Counted from the stretch's first letter, positions 38,572 to 46,654 are shown. The stretch: DNA of 64,000 bases from Phenylobacterium sp. (GCF_030681155.1 NZ_JAUXXE010000029.1:1-64000), one strand, 5' to 3'. Notes: a model not told the origin generated them from the letters alone. Translations and numbers: made by a program.

Positions 38572-38953
38572 AATTTGTATTCCCGGAAAGGGGGTTGAGA
38601 ACAACCACCTCCCGGCGTTTCCCTCTCGGCGGCGGTTCAATCTGGTCGTGACCGCTTCACCTGGATTTCTTCCTGCCCGCGCCGGCCTGGCTATTCAAGT
38701 TAAGATTTTGCGTCGCAGCATTCGCCTGCTGCATTGCAACCTGCGTGGGCGCCGCCGCCTGATTTCGCGGCGTTTTCCTGGTTGGCGCCGCAGAAGGCAT
38801 CCTCGATCAGCCCTTGGTGTCTGGCCTAGCGGCCGCGGGGCCCTGCTGATGGGCACGGCGATTGCGGTGGAAAACGCCGACGGCGCCGAAATGAAACACT
38901 TGCCTTCGGTCGGCCTTCACCTTTGAGTAACCTTCGTTAACAGCCGAGGCCCC
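38572..38953. other. 380-bp intergenic region
   Basis: No frame with protein-like composition, no repeat and no hairpin with a T tract. It holds the promoters of the divergent UrcA-like and 38954 genes. Confidence 0.4.
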
Positions 38954-39223
38954 ATGTTCCTGATCGTTCTCGCCGCCACCACCGCGCTTTCAGGTTCTTA
39001 TGCCTCAGCCCCGCAAACGACGTCCGTCGTTGAGGCGGTTTCACAAGCGGTTCTGGTTGATTGTCAGGTCACTGGTGCGAACCTGACCGATTGCAGGGCG
39101 GTGGACGCCGACGGAACCAAGGCGGCGGCGGCGGTTCAGTTGGCCAGCCAGGTGGAAGTGCCCGAGGCCTTCGCCTTGGCGAATCCGGGCCGCATCCTGA
39201 TCAAGATGACGGTCAACCCCTAG
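38954..39223 (+). CDS. small secreted hypothetical protein
   Basis: An 89-aa protein with a short signal-like N-terminus (MFLIVLAATTALSGSYA) and a mature domain with two Cys ('LVDCQVTGANLTDCRAVD') ending 'NPGRILIKMTVNP'. The layout is reminiscent of small TonB-C-like domains, but too short to be sure. Stands alone. Confidence 0.55.
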   Translation: MFLIVLAATTALSGSYASAPQTTSVVEAVSQAVLVDCQVTGANLTDCRAVDADGTKAAAAVQLASQVEVPEAFALANPGRILIKMTVNP

Positions 39224-39291
39224 AGCGCTCTTGACCGGCTTCGCCTGGTGACGCCTTTTCCAAGTGACGTCATAGGAATGGAGCGCGGCGC

Positions 39292-40272
39292 ATGGATCAG
39301 CGACAGCTAGGACCCTTCAGTGTTTCGGCGATTGGATTGGGCTGCATGAGCCTGTCCCACGCCTACGGAACGCCGCCGCCGCGCGAGCAGGCCGAGCGGG
39401 TGCTGCTGGGGGCTCTGGACGCTGGCTACACCTTCTTCGACACCGCTGCGGTCTATGGCGTCGGGCACAATGAAACCCTGGTTGGCGAAGTTCTAAAGCA
39501 TCGGCGCAGCGAGTTCGTGCTCGCGTCGAAGTGCGGCCTGACCAATGGCGATCAGCGCGAACTAAATGGCCGCCCGGAAGTCCTGAAGGCGACCTGCGAG
39601 GGGAGCCTGCGGCGTCTCCAGACCGACGTGATCGATCTCTACTATCTGCATCGTTGGGACAAGCGCGTCCCGATCGAGGAGAGCGTTGGCGCGCTTGCTG
39701 AGTTGGTCGCCGAAGGAAAGATCAAGACGATCGGCCTGTCCGAAGTGTCGGCCGCCACCCTGCGCCGGGCGCACGCGGTTCACCCGATCACCGCCCTGCA
39801 AACCGAATACTCGCCCTGGACCCGGAACCCGGAGATCGCGGTCCTCGACGCCTGTCGCGAGCTGGGGGTGACCTTTGTCGCCTTCAGTCCCGTTGGGCGC
39901 GGGTTCCTGGCTGGCGGGGTTACCGACCTGGCTCAGCTGGAGGAGGGCGATTTCCGCAAGGGGATGCCGCGGTTCCAAGGCGAGGCCTTCGAGGCCAACC
40001 TGAAGATGTTCGCCGGCTTCGCGGATCTTGCGGGGGAAGCCGGATGCACGCCGGCCCAGCTATGCTTGGCCTGGTTGCTGGCCAAGGACCATGCACAGGT
40101 GCCGATCCCAGGCACCACGAACCCCGATCACATGGCGGAGAACGCCAAGGCCGCGGCGATCAAGCTTTCGCCCGAGGTCATGGCCAAGGTCGAGGCGCTG
40201 GTTAACCCGCAAACCGTGACCGGCCCGCGCTACGCCCCGGCGATGCAGGCTTCCGTGGATACGGAGGACTAA
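39292..40272 (+). CDS. aldo/keto reductase
   Basis: A 326-aa NADPH-dependent TIM-barrel oxidoreductase (AKR13-like). It has 'GLGCMSLSHAYG', the catalytic tyrosine region 'YTFFDTAAVYGVGHNE' (Asp and Tyr of the D-Y-K-H tetrad), Lys in FVLASKCGL, His in DLYYLHRWD, and the C-terminal cofactor loop 'PIPGTTNPDHMAENAKA'. Length and motifs are complete. It is in a single-gene unit followed by a palindrome. Confidence 0.95.
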   Translation: MDQRQLGPFSVSAIGLGCMSLSHAYGTPPPREQAERVLLGALDAGYTFFDTAAVYGVGHNETLVGEVLKHRRSEFVLASKCGLTNGDQRELNGRPEVLKATCEGSLRRLQTDVIDLYYLHRWDKRVPIEESVGALAELVAEGKIKTIGLSEVSAATLRRAHAVHPITALQTEYSPWTRNPEIAVLDACRELGVTFVAFSPVGRGFLAGGVTDLAQLEEGDFRKGMPRFQGEAFEANLKMFAGFADLAGEAGCTPAQLCLAWLLAKDHAQVPIPGTTNPDHMAENAKAAAIKLSPEVMAKVEALVNPQTVTGPRYAPAMQASVDTED

Positions 40273-40280
40273 CCTAGCGG

Positions 40281-40298
40281 GCGCCTAGGCCTAGGCGC
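40281..40298. repeat. perfect 18-bp palindrome
   Basis: GCGCCTAGGCCTAGGCGC, a perfect inverted repeat eight bases after the aldo/keto reductase stop. There is no T tract and no loop, so it is an unusual terminator; a DNA-binding site is as likely. Nearby sequence is GC/CTAG rich, with partial copies of CTAGGCG on both sides. Confidence 0.5.
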
Positions 40299-40478
40299 TA
40301 GGCGTCCATCGTCGTCTAGATATTGTAGTGCGCCGTTAGTCCAAGATTGCGCGCGCGTCACGTATGTAACGTATTGATATTATTGTGTCGCCTGTGCGGC
40401 GAGATTGTGTAATCGTTGATCTTAAGGATATCTTAACCTAACGCTCAATTTGCGCGCAGCTCGGACGGAAGCGCCAAA

Positions 40479-41045
40479 GTGAAGCTTGATACTGTCAGCA
40501 ACAGTCGTCAGTCGACGACCGAGGACATACTGCGGATTTCGCGCTCGGAAGATCGGGCGGGCTTCGTTCGGTTGTTCATCGTCTTCGCGCCCAGGGTGAA
40601 GGCCTACCTGTGTCATCAGGGGTTGAGCCCCGAGGCGGCTGAAGATCTCGCCCAGGAAACGCTGATCAACGTCTGGCGAAAGGCTGGGACATTCGATCCA
40701 TCGAAAGCCAGCGCCTCGGCCTGGATCTTCACGATCGCCCGCAACCTAAGGGTCGATGCGCTCCGTCGAGAGCGGCACCCGTCCTTGCTTGCGGAGGACC
40801 TGCGGCCAAGCCTCACCGAACCGAAAACGCCTGAGGAGGTATATGTCGGGAGGGAGAGCGAGAGGGACATACGCAAGGCTCTCAGCGCCCTCCCTGAGGA
40901 GCAACTTGAGGTGCTGCGCATGTCATTCTTCATGGGACGCGCCCACGCCGACATCGCTCAAGAGTTGGGATTGCCGCTCGGCACGGTCAAGTCTCGCTTG
41001 CGGCTCGCGGTAGCTCACCTGCGCGCCACGGTCTCGCGGCGGTGA
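40479..41045 (+). CDS. ECF RNA polymerase sigma factor (RpoE/ECF11-like)
   Basis: A 188-aa ECF sigma factor. Region 2 is seen in 'AAEDLAQETLINVWRKAGTF' and 'SASAWIFTIARNLRVDALRR'; region 4 in 'EEQLEVLRMSFFMGRAHADI' and 'LGLPLGTVKSRLRLAVAHLR'. The stop overlaps the start of a ChrR-like anti-sigma by four bases, as in the rpoE-chrR pair of the singlet-oxygen response. GTG start at 40479. Its regulon may include the downstream secretion locus, but no promoter motif was verified. Confidence 0.93.
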   Translation: MKLDTVSNSRQSTTEDILRISRSEDRAGFVRLFIVFAPRVKAYLCHQGLSPEAAEDLAQETLINVWRKAGTFDPSKASASAWIFTIARNLRVDALRRERHPSLLAEDLRPSLTEPKTPEEVYVGRESERDIRKALSALPEEQLEVLRMSFFMGRAHADIAQELGLPLGTVKSRLRLAVAHLRATVSRR

Positions 41046-41635
41046 CCCTCTCCGCTCACCCCTCGGTGGGCGTGCTTTCCGACTATGCTAGCGGCGCCCT
41101 CCACACCGCGCCGGGTGTGGTGGTCCTTGCCCACTTGCAGTTCTGCCCTTGCTGTCAGGGCGCAGTACAAACGTTCGAAGAGGTCGGCGGAGCTTTGCTG
41201 TATGCGGCTCCGCCGGAGCGCATAGGACTCGCCGCGCTCGGCCGCGTGCTCAAGGGGATCGAGGACGTCAATCCGGTGCACGCCAGGGCAGGATCGCGAC
41301 GCCGCACGCGAGAATTTTCGAGACGAGTGGTGGGCGTCGAGCTTGGCGCGCGACGATTTATGGGGCCAGGCCGATGGTTGGTCACCTTGCGCGCGTCGCA
41401 ACGACGAGATTGGCGCCTGTACATGCTGCGAGCGCTCGCCGGACCGCAGCGTTCCGCCTGGCCTGGAGCCGCCGTTGTCTGCGTGCTCAACGGGGGCTTT
41501 CGTCGCGGCGGCAGGACTTATCGCGTCGGCGATTTCGCGGCGTTTCCCTTGGGTTCAAGACCACGGCTCGCCGTGATTACAGGTGGAGCGTTGGTCGCCT
41601 TAGTCGCCGCCAAAAGGTCGTGGGTCGCAAGGTAG
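41042..41635 (+). CDS. chrR: ChrR-like zinc anti-sigma factor
   Basis: A 197-aa protein. The N-terminal zinc anti-sigma domain has ligand residues His6 and His31-x3-Cys35-x2-Cys38, at the same positions as I recall for Rhodobacter ChrR. The C-terminal half is a cupin-like β-domain ('WPGAAVVCVLNGGFRRGGRT' then YRVGDFAAFP). Unlike ChrR, the cupin lacks the His/Glu metal ligands expected before VCVLNG, so signal sensing may differ. The GTG start overlaps the sigma gene. It would hold the sigma factor inactive until stress. Confidence 0.8.
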   Translation: MTLSAHPSVGVLSDYASGALHTAPGVVVLAHLQFCPCCQGAVQTFEEVGGALLYAAPPERIGLAALGRVLKGIEDVNPVHARAGSRRRTREFSRRVVGVELGARRFMGPGRWLVTLRASQRRDWRLYMLRALAGPQRSAWPGAAVVCVLNGGFRRGGRTYRVGDFAAFPLGSRPRLAVITGGALVALVAAKRSWVAR

Positions 41636-41850
41636 TTGTAGGCTGCAAACTCAAGTTGAGCCTCAACACCTACCTAGAGGCGACAACCTGTATCTTGAGT
41701 AGTATTTGCGGTTTGTTGTGATCCAAATTGAAGGCTGTTGCGTATTCGGGTGAGTAGATTGTTTGCGTGTGGCTTGGGGTCTGCGTTCAGCTTAAAGCAA
41801 CAAAAAACACCTTGGTCGCGTACATGGCCGAGGGGGAAACGCCCATTGTC

Positions 41851-42399
41851 ATGTCGAACTCACCTTTCAAGGATGAGGTCGTTAGACTTATTCCTCAACT
41901 GAGGGCCTATGCGACCGCTTTGACGCGATCGCGCAGCGAAGCTGATGATCTTGTGCAAGATGCGCTCATGCGCGCTTGGAGCTATCGAGCCAAGTTCCAA
42001 CCAGACGCTCAGCTCAAACCCTGGCTGTTCCAGATCCTGCGGAGCCGCTTCTACACGGACATCGCCAAGCGGCGACTGACGGTCCAGGACGTCGATGGCC
42101 AGTTCGCCGCCAGCCTCACTTGTTCAGCCGAGCAGGAGTGGCGTGTCGAATACAGCGAGCTGCTGGAGGCGCTGGACACTCTTAGTCGGGATGGGCGCGA
42201 AGCGGTGCTGCTCGTCCTCGCGACGGGCCTGACCTACGAGGAAGCAGCTCAGGTCTGCGGCTGTCCGCTGGGGACAATGAAGAGCCGCGTTAACCGGGCC
42301 AGGGAGCAACTTGCGCTGTTGCTCGATCCGCCGGTGAACCGAAGTCGCACCATCTACGCGATGCCCGCCTGCGAGCGTGAACCCGCTCGCCATCCCTGA
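41851..42399 (+). CDS. second ECF sigma factor (EcfG-like)
   Basis: A 182-aa ECF sigma factor. Region 2: 'LIPQLRAYATALTRSRSEAD' with DLVQDALMRAW and 'LKPWLFQILRSRFYTDIAKR'. Region 4: 'REAVLLVLATGLTYEEAAQV' and 'CPLGTMKSRVNRAREQLALL'. The LIPxLRAYA start is typical of the EcfG (general stress) group. ATG 41851 is preferred (GGGGGAAA upstream); 41824 is possible. No NepR or PhyR gene is adjacent. It precedes the outer-membrane barrel gene by 55 bases, so the two may be co-transcribed. Confidence 0.9.
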   Translation: MSNSPFKDEVVRLIPQLRAYATALTRSRSEADDLVQDALMRAWSYRAKFQPDAQLKPWLFQILRSRFYTDIAKRRLTVQDVDGQFAASLTCSAEQEWRVEYSELLEALDTLSRDGREAVLLVLATGLTYEEAAQVCGCPLGTMKSRVNRAREQLALLLDPPVNRSRTIYAMPACEREPARHP

Positions 42400-42454
42400 C
42401 GACCTGAACTCGGGCGTCCGGGAGACCGGACGATCCGTCCGCACTGGAGACAAG

Positions 42455-43771
42455 ATGAGCATCGCCCTTTCCAGGAAGTATCGCGCCGGCCTTTTGGCCG
42501 GCGGCCTGCTGGCCGCTCCGTTCGTGCTGGCCTCGCCGGCGCAGGCATCCGAGGCCGAGGAACAACTCGCGAAGATCGAGGCGCAGCTCAATGCGCAGGG
42601 CCTGCGTATCAGCGAGCAGGAGCGAAAGCTGCTGGAGCAGCGGGCGCTGATCGAAAGCCAGGGACTGGAGATCCGCGCCCTACGGGAGCAACGCGAGCAG
42701 ATCCTGTCTGACATCCGCGCGGGGCACGGCGTGGCAGCGCCGGAGCCCGGCGGTTCGGCGCCGGTGCAACTTGCCGCGCGTCAGGCGCCTCCGGCCGCTG
42801 GCGGCGCACTGCCCACCGGGCCTGTTGGGGAGGCTCCGCCGTCTCCAGCACGCCGGCTTGAAGAGGACGTCGCGGCGATCCCGCCCGGCATGGGGGTGCT
42901 GACCCCAGGCGGCACGCTGATTGTCGAGCCTACACTCGAGTACACGCGATCGAGCGCCAACCGGCTGGTGTTCCGCGGCGTGGAGATCGTCCCCGGCGTC
43001 CAGCTCGGGGTCATCGACGCCAACGACGCCGATCGGGATTCCATCGTCGGCACATTGACCGCTCGTTATGGCCTGGGTGACCGCTTCGAGATCGAGGGGC
43101 GTATCCCGTATGTCTACCGCCATGACCGGGTGACGACGCTCGCCCAGCGCGACGAGAGTATTACCCGGACCACCAAGCTTGAAGCCAACGACATCGGCGA
43201 TATCGAGGTTTCGGCCCGCTATCAGCTCACCCGCGGGCTGCCGGGCGATCCGATCTTTGTGGCCAACGCTCGGGTCAAGCCCCCGACCGGCAAGAGCCCC
43301 TATGATGTCGAATATGACGAGTTTGGCGTCGCGACGAGCCTGGCGACCGGGTCGGGATTCTGGGCCGCTGAAGTGGGCGTGACGATGCTGTATCCCACTG
43401 ATCCAGCAGTCATTTTCGGAGGGATTAGCTATCTCTATCACATCCCCCGCGACATCAATAAGGTGATCGGCGAGGTGATGGTCGGCCGGGTTGATCCTGG
43501 TGATTCCATCGGCGCGAACATCGGCTTTGGCTTAGCCCTGAACCCGCGGTTCTCGGTCTCGTTCGGTTATAGCCATAACTTCATCTTCGCCACGGAGTCT
43601 GAGTATGGCGAGACCACGCAGCGTTCCAACACCCTGCAGGTGGGCGCGCTGCAGATGGGGCTGTCCTATCGCCTGACCGAACGGCTCACCCTGACCAATA
43701 GCTTTGAGTTCGGGGTGACCAGCGACGCTCCGGACATGCGGGTGGTGTTCCGGCTACCGTATCGCTTCTAA
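42455..43771 (+). CDS. outer-membrane β-barrel with coiled-coil plug (FapF-like)
   Basis: A 438-aa exported protein. The signal peptide ends near SPAQA-SEAEE, and a coiled coil follows at ~27-88 ('AEEQLAKIEAQLNAQGLRIS', 'EQRALIESQGLEIRALREQ'). After a Pro/Ala/Gly linker comes a ~290-residue β-barrel with alternating strands, ending in a C-terminal aromatic (VVFRLPYRF), the signature of outer-membrane insertion. Length and layout (helical plug plus barrel) match FapF, the amyloid secretion pore. The GGAG-preceded ATG at 42455 gives a clean signal peptide. It overlaps the convergent 43768-44349 gene by four bases. Confidence 0.75.
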   Translation: MSIALSRKYRAGLLAGGLLAAPFVLASPAQASEAEEQLAKIEAQLNAQGLRISEQERKLLEQRALIESQGLEIRALREQREQILSDIRAGHGVAAPEPGGSAPVQLAARQAPPAAGGALPTGPVGEAPPSPARRLEEDVAAIPPGMGVLTPGGTLIVEPTLEYTRSSANRLVFRGVEIVPGVQLGVIDANDADRDSIVGTLTARYGLGDRFEIEGRIPYVYRHDRVTTLAQRDESITRTTKLEANDIGDIEVSARYQLTRGLPGDPIFVANARVKPPTGKSPYDVEYDEFGVATSLATGSGFWAAEVGVTMLYPTDPAVIFGGISYLYHIPRDINKVIGEVMVGRVDPGDSIGANIGFGLALNPRFSVSFGYSHNFIFATESEYGETTQRSNTLQVGALQMGLSYRLTERLTLTNSFEFGVTSDAPDMRVVFRLPYRF

Positions 43772-44349
43772 CGGGTCGCCGCGTCCCGGAGCGCCAGGCC
43801 CATGGCGCTCTGCAGGCGCAGGTCGATGTTCTGGGCGGCGATGTCCTGCTGCATCTGCGCAAAGCCGGGGATGTCGAGCGTGATGTCGGTGGACTGGCGG
43901 ATGTCGCGGTTGTTGGCGTTGTTGATCACCAGGTGGGTGAGGTGCTCGCCCGACACGCTGTGGACCACTGCTGTGATACCGCCATCGCCGCCGACGACCA
44001 GGCCTTGGACGGCCGGTCCGTTTTGGAGATTGATGCCGCCGGCGGCGGCCGCCGCCGTCAGGTCGGGCGTCAGCATTCCGACCTCGACGGTTTCCACTGG
44101 GCCGAGCGCGGTCCAGGTTAGCCGGGTCTGCAGGGCCAGGCTGCCATCGACGAAGGTGCTCATCACCGCGCCAAAGCCGAACTCGGCGCCGCTAGGAAGC
44201 TGAAGGCCGCCGCGAATCTCATTCAGTTGGTCGAGGGATAGGACCTCGGCTTCGGCGAAGTCCGAGGTGGCCCCCGCCTGCGTCGCCGGCGAGGCCGCGC
44301 AAAGCACTGTCGCCACGGTGAAGGCGAGACTGGCGAGGGGGCGTTTCAT
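43768..44349 (-). CDS. secreted protein with double-glycine-like motif
   Basis: A 193-aa protein with a signal peptide (MKRPLASLAFTVATVLCAAS...TQA) followed by LSLDQLNEIRGG (37-48), which resembles a double-glycine leader of C39-processed peptides. The rest is Gly/Ala rich and β-prone, with 'INLQNGPAVQGLVVGGDGG' and a conserved-looking tail 'DITLDIPGFAQMQQDIAAQN'. The ATG overlaps the C39 peptidase stop by four bases, so the two are coupled. It takes the place of FapE in the Fap layout but lacks mature cysteines, so I do not call it FapE. Confidence 0.7.
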   Translation of the reverse strand: MKRPLASLAFTVATVLCAASPATQAGATSDFAEAEVLSLDQLNEIRGGLQLPSGAEFGFGAVMSTFVDGSLALQTRLTWTALGPVETVEVGMLTPDLTAAAAAGGINLQNGPAVQGLVVGGDGGITAVVHSVSGEHLTHLVINNANNRDIRQSTDITLDIPGFAQMQQDIAAQNIDLRLQSAMGLALRDAATR

Positions 44350-45074
44350 CGGAAAATCGGATCGAGCGAGATGATGTCGGTGATCTGATAGATCGGCGGC
44401 AACTCGCGAGTGAAGGACGAGAGCGATCTGTCGTCCAGCGGCATTCCCAGCGGCGCGACGGCCCAGGGGCGCCACTCTTCTTCGCGATTATAGCCTGGCT
44501 CGCGGGTCGGGCTGTCGTGGATGGCGAAGGCGATGCCGTTCCACATCTGCATGAACTCTTCGCGGTCGTAGATCTTGAGGCCCATGGCCGGGTCGCCGAT
44601 CAGCACCTTGCCGTCGCGAACGCCTTTGAGCACCACGAAGTGCCGGTATGTACCGGTTCTCACGACGAGCAGAGCCGGCGCCTTGGCCGCGGCGAGCTGG
44701 TCGAAGGTCGCGCGATAGCCATCGGCGGTCAGGCCGCGAGCTTCGAGGTATCGCTTCATATCGAGCAGGGAGAAGCCGACCTCGCGAATCTTGGCCTGGT
44801 CGCCGTGCTCGTACATGGACTTGAAGATCTGCCCCTCATTGACCCCTACGCCGTAGTGATAGGTGAGCAAGGTCGCTAACGCGGCCGAGCCGCAACTGTA
44901 ATCGTACTGCTGGCGCACCACCGTTCGGAACGGGATGTCGCGCATGGATATGACGTTGAGATTGTAGTTGGCGCCGCCCTCGACGATCGCGACTTGAGCC
45001 GCCGCCGGCCCGCCTGCGAAAATCGCCAAGGCCGCCAGGAGCGGCGCGGCGAGAAGGGCGGGCGCCAGGCTCAT
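44346..45074 (-). CDS. C39-family cysteine peptidase (FapD-like)
   Basis: A 242-aa exported protein with a signal peptide (to ~AAAQ27) and one C39 peptidase domain: oxyanion Gln and catalytic Cys61 in 'RQQYDYSCGSAALATLL', His145 in TYRHFVVLKG and Asp161 in LIGDPAMG. Size and single-domain layout match FapD, the periplasmic peptidase needed for Fap amyloid export. C39 enzymes cut after Gly-Gly-type leaders. Four-base overlaps couple it to genes on both sides. Confidence 0.9.
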   Translation of the reverse strand: MSLAPALLAAPLLAALAIFAGGPAAAQVAIVEGGANYNLNVISMRDIPFRTVVRQQYDYSCGSAALATLLTYHYGVGVNEGQIFKSMYEHGDQAKIREVGFSLLDMKRYLEARGLTADGYRATFDQLAAAKAPALLVVRTGTYRHFVVLKGVRDGKVLIGDPAMGLKIYDREEFMQMWNGIAFAIHDSPTREPGYNREEEWRPWAVAPLGMPLDDRSLSSFTRELPPIYQITDIISLDPIFR

Positions 45075-45442
45075 AGTGGTGGCGCGGTGGTGACGATGCT
45101 GACGTTGATCGTCCCCTGAAGGTTACTGTTGTTGCCGGTGTTGATCACGAAGTTGCCCACGCCGGCGAAGCCGCTGAGCGCACTTGTCGAGAACGCCACG
45201 TCGCCGGTGTGCATCGTGTTGGCGATGACGGAGTTGCCGCTGTTGGTGGCGTTCAATTGCTGTTCGGACAGCACGGTGGTGTCGACACCCTGAGCGCTTT
45301 CGCTTTCCAGCGCTTCGGTCGACATGACTTCAGGAGCCGGTGGGGCAAGCGCTTCACTATCAAGGGGCGCCGTCTGAGCGAAGGCGGGCGCGCCAGCGCT
45401 GCTGACGATAATCAGCGCCATGATCGCTGGTAGTTTGCGCAT
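45071..45442 (-). CDS. small secreted protein, putative amyloid-type subunit
   Basis: A 123-aa protein with a signal peptide (MRKLPAIMALIIVSSAGAPAFA), a Pro/Ala/Glu spacer, the motif LSEQQLNATNSG (58-69), and a ~55-residue β-prone domain rich in Asn, Gly, Ser and Thr ('FAGVGNFVINTGNNSNLQGT'). The C-terminal NTGxxSxxQ element also occurs in the repeat protein upstream (NTGIGSLNQ), which suggests related subunits. Overlaps the C39 gene by four bases. No cysteine. The amyloid role is inferred. Confidence 0.7.
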   Translation of the reverse strand: MRKLPAIMALIIVSSAGAPAFAQTAPLDSEALAPPAPEVMSTEALESESAQGVDTTVLSEQQLNATNSGNSVIANTMHTGDVAFSTSALSGFAGVGNFVINTGNNSNLQGTINVSIVTTAPPL

Positions 45443-45533
45443 CTGAATTCTCCGCGGTGGAACCGCTGAATGGAAACGAGCCTGGCCCGGCCGATGGGGG
45501 TTCTGCCGGGCCAGTACTCACATCTCTTTGGCG

Positions 45534-46310
45534 CTATGGGGCGGCGCCGAAGGAGATGCTGGCGTTCGCGGCAAGAGAGGTCGCCGCTTGGTTCAGAGAT
45601 CCGATGCCGGTGTTGGCGCTGGAAGTCTGAATGCCGGCATAGCTGGCGAATGCTCCGCCGCTATGTCCGATGGCCCCAGTCGTGAAGGTGGTGGGGTTTT
45701 CGGCTTCGAAGGTCACCGTAGTCCCGGTGACGCTCGCATCGAGATCCTGCTTGGACAGGGTCGAGGTCGAGGTGTGAACCGAGTTGTCGTTCCAAGTCTT
45801 GTTTTCGGTGAAAGACTTGTTGGTCGTGTTGTAGGAGTCGTCGTTCTTGGTATTGACTGAGCTGTCGGTGTTATACGAGTCGTCAGTCTTCGTGGTCGTT
45901 TCAGTATTGTAGGAATCGTCAGTCTTGGTCGTGGTGTTGTAGGAGTCGTCAGTCTTCGTCGTGGTGTCTGTATCCACGGAGTTGTCGGTGTAGGTCTTGG
46001 TTTCGGTGTTGTAGGAATCGTCAGTTTTCGTTGTCGTGTCGGTCTCTGTCTTGGTGTCGGTAGAGCTGTCCGTCCACGTCTTGGTTTCGGTGGAGCTATC
46101 GGTCCACGTCTTGGTCGTGGTGTCCGTGTCCGTCGAGCTGTCGGTATTGTAGGAGTCGTTGGTTTCTGTCGCGGTGGCGGTGCCGTCGTTGCCCACGCCT
46201 GCCGCAGCGAAGTTGTTGTCATCAACGTCCATGCCGCGGGCGGCAGCTGTGTTTGCGAGCGCGGCCGCAAAGATGAGCGCGGACGCAGAGACCATAAGCT
46301 TCAAAGTCAT
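45534..46310 (-). CDS. secreted Thr/Asp-rich repeat protein, putative amyloid-type subunit
   Basis: A 258-aa protein. A signal peptide (to ~AAA24) is followed by a low-complexity region (~45-182) built of Thr, Asp, Ser, Lys, Asn and Tyr, with six copies of DSYNT (52, 98, 122, 132, 144, 158) and four of K-T-[WY]-[TN]-D-[SN]-S-[TV] (67, 77, 105, 171). The motif LSKQDLDASVTG (185-196) is followed by a ~62-residue β-prone domain ending 'ANTGIGSLNQAATSLAANAS'. No Cys. GGAGGG precedes the ATG. First gene of the minus-strand operon with the C39 peptidase. Fibre formation is inferred from composition and context. Confidence 0.75.
   Translation of the reverse strand: MTLKLMVSASALIFAAALANTAAARGMDVDDNNFAAAGVGNDGTATATETNDSYNTDSSTDTDTTTKTWTDSSTETKTWTDSSTDTKTETDTTTKTDDSYNTETKTYTDNSVDTDTTTKTDDSYNTTTKTDDSYNTETTTKTDDSYNTDSSVNTKNDDSYNTTNKSFTENKTWNDNSVHTSTSTLSKQDLDASVTGTTVTFEAENPTTFTTGAIGHSGGAFASYAGIQTSSANTGIGSLNQAATSLAANASISFGAAP
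45770..46160. repeat. DNA repeats encoding the DSYNT units
   Basis: Imperfect tandem repeats on the minus strand coding ACxGACGACTCCTACAAC-type units (T-D-D-S-Y-N), mixed with ACC/ACG-AAG-AC units. They are coding repeats with codon variation, so they have diverged or are under selection at protein level. Likely to vary in copy number between strains. Confidence 0.7.
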
Positions 46311-46444
46311 GGAGCACCCTCCGGGTATCTCGTTGCGAAAGGAGGACGATCCCTCCGCAAGTCAGTACCGAAGCGGTCATGCAATGGTTCGGATCACGTG
46401 TCTGTGAATTGCGTCGAGCTGAGAGATCCTCAGCGATTCGAATT

Positions 46445-46654
46445 CTACGTCCGGTCGAGACTGCGCGCGGCGTTCCGCAGCGCTTCGCGGGCCAGGCTCA
46501 TGGCGCGATTGGCGACCTCATCGGCCGGCAGATCGTGCAAGCCACGGGGGCGCGGCAGGCTGACCTGGATGGTGATCCCGTCGTCGGTAAGGACGGAAAC
46601 GCCAACAACAGTAGGGCTCACTGTTACGGACGGGGGCAGGGACAGATCAGTCAT
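46445..46654 (-). CDS. small hypothetical protein upstream of the repeat-protein operon
   Basis: A 69-aa protein starting MTDLSLPPSVTVSPTVVGVS with a GGAGAG ribosome site. A β-strand-rich N-terminal half ('GVSVLTDDGITIQVSLPRP') is followed by a helix (ADEVANRAMSLAREALRNAA). No signal peptide. It lies 134 bases upstream of the repeat protein in the same direction and may be co-transcribed. No family recognised. Confidence 0.5.
   Translation of the reverse strand: MTDLSLPPSVTVSPTVVGVSVLTDDGITIQVSLPRPRGLHDLPADEVANRAMSLAREALRNAARSLDRT

Noticed and set aside
45770..46160. Possible CRISPR array in the repetitive stretch
   Set aside because: The repeats are in frame, of uneven spacing and lie inside a secreted-protein gene; there are no spacers and no cas genes.
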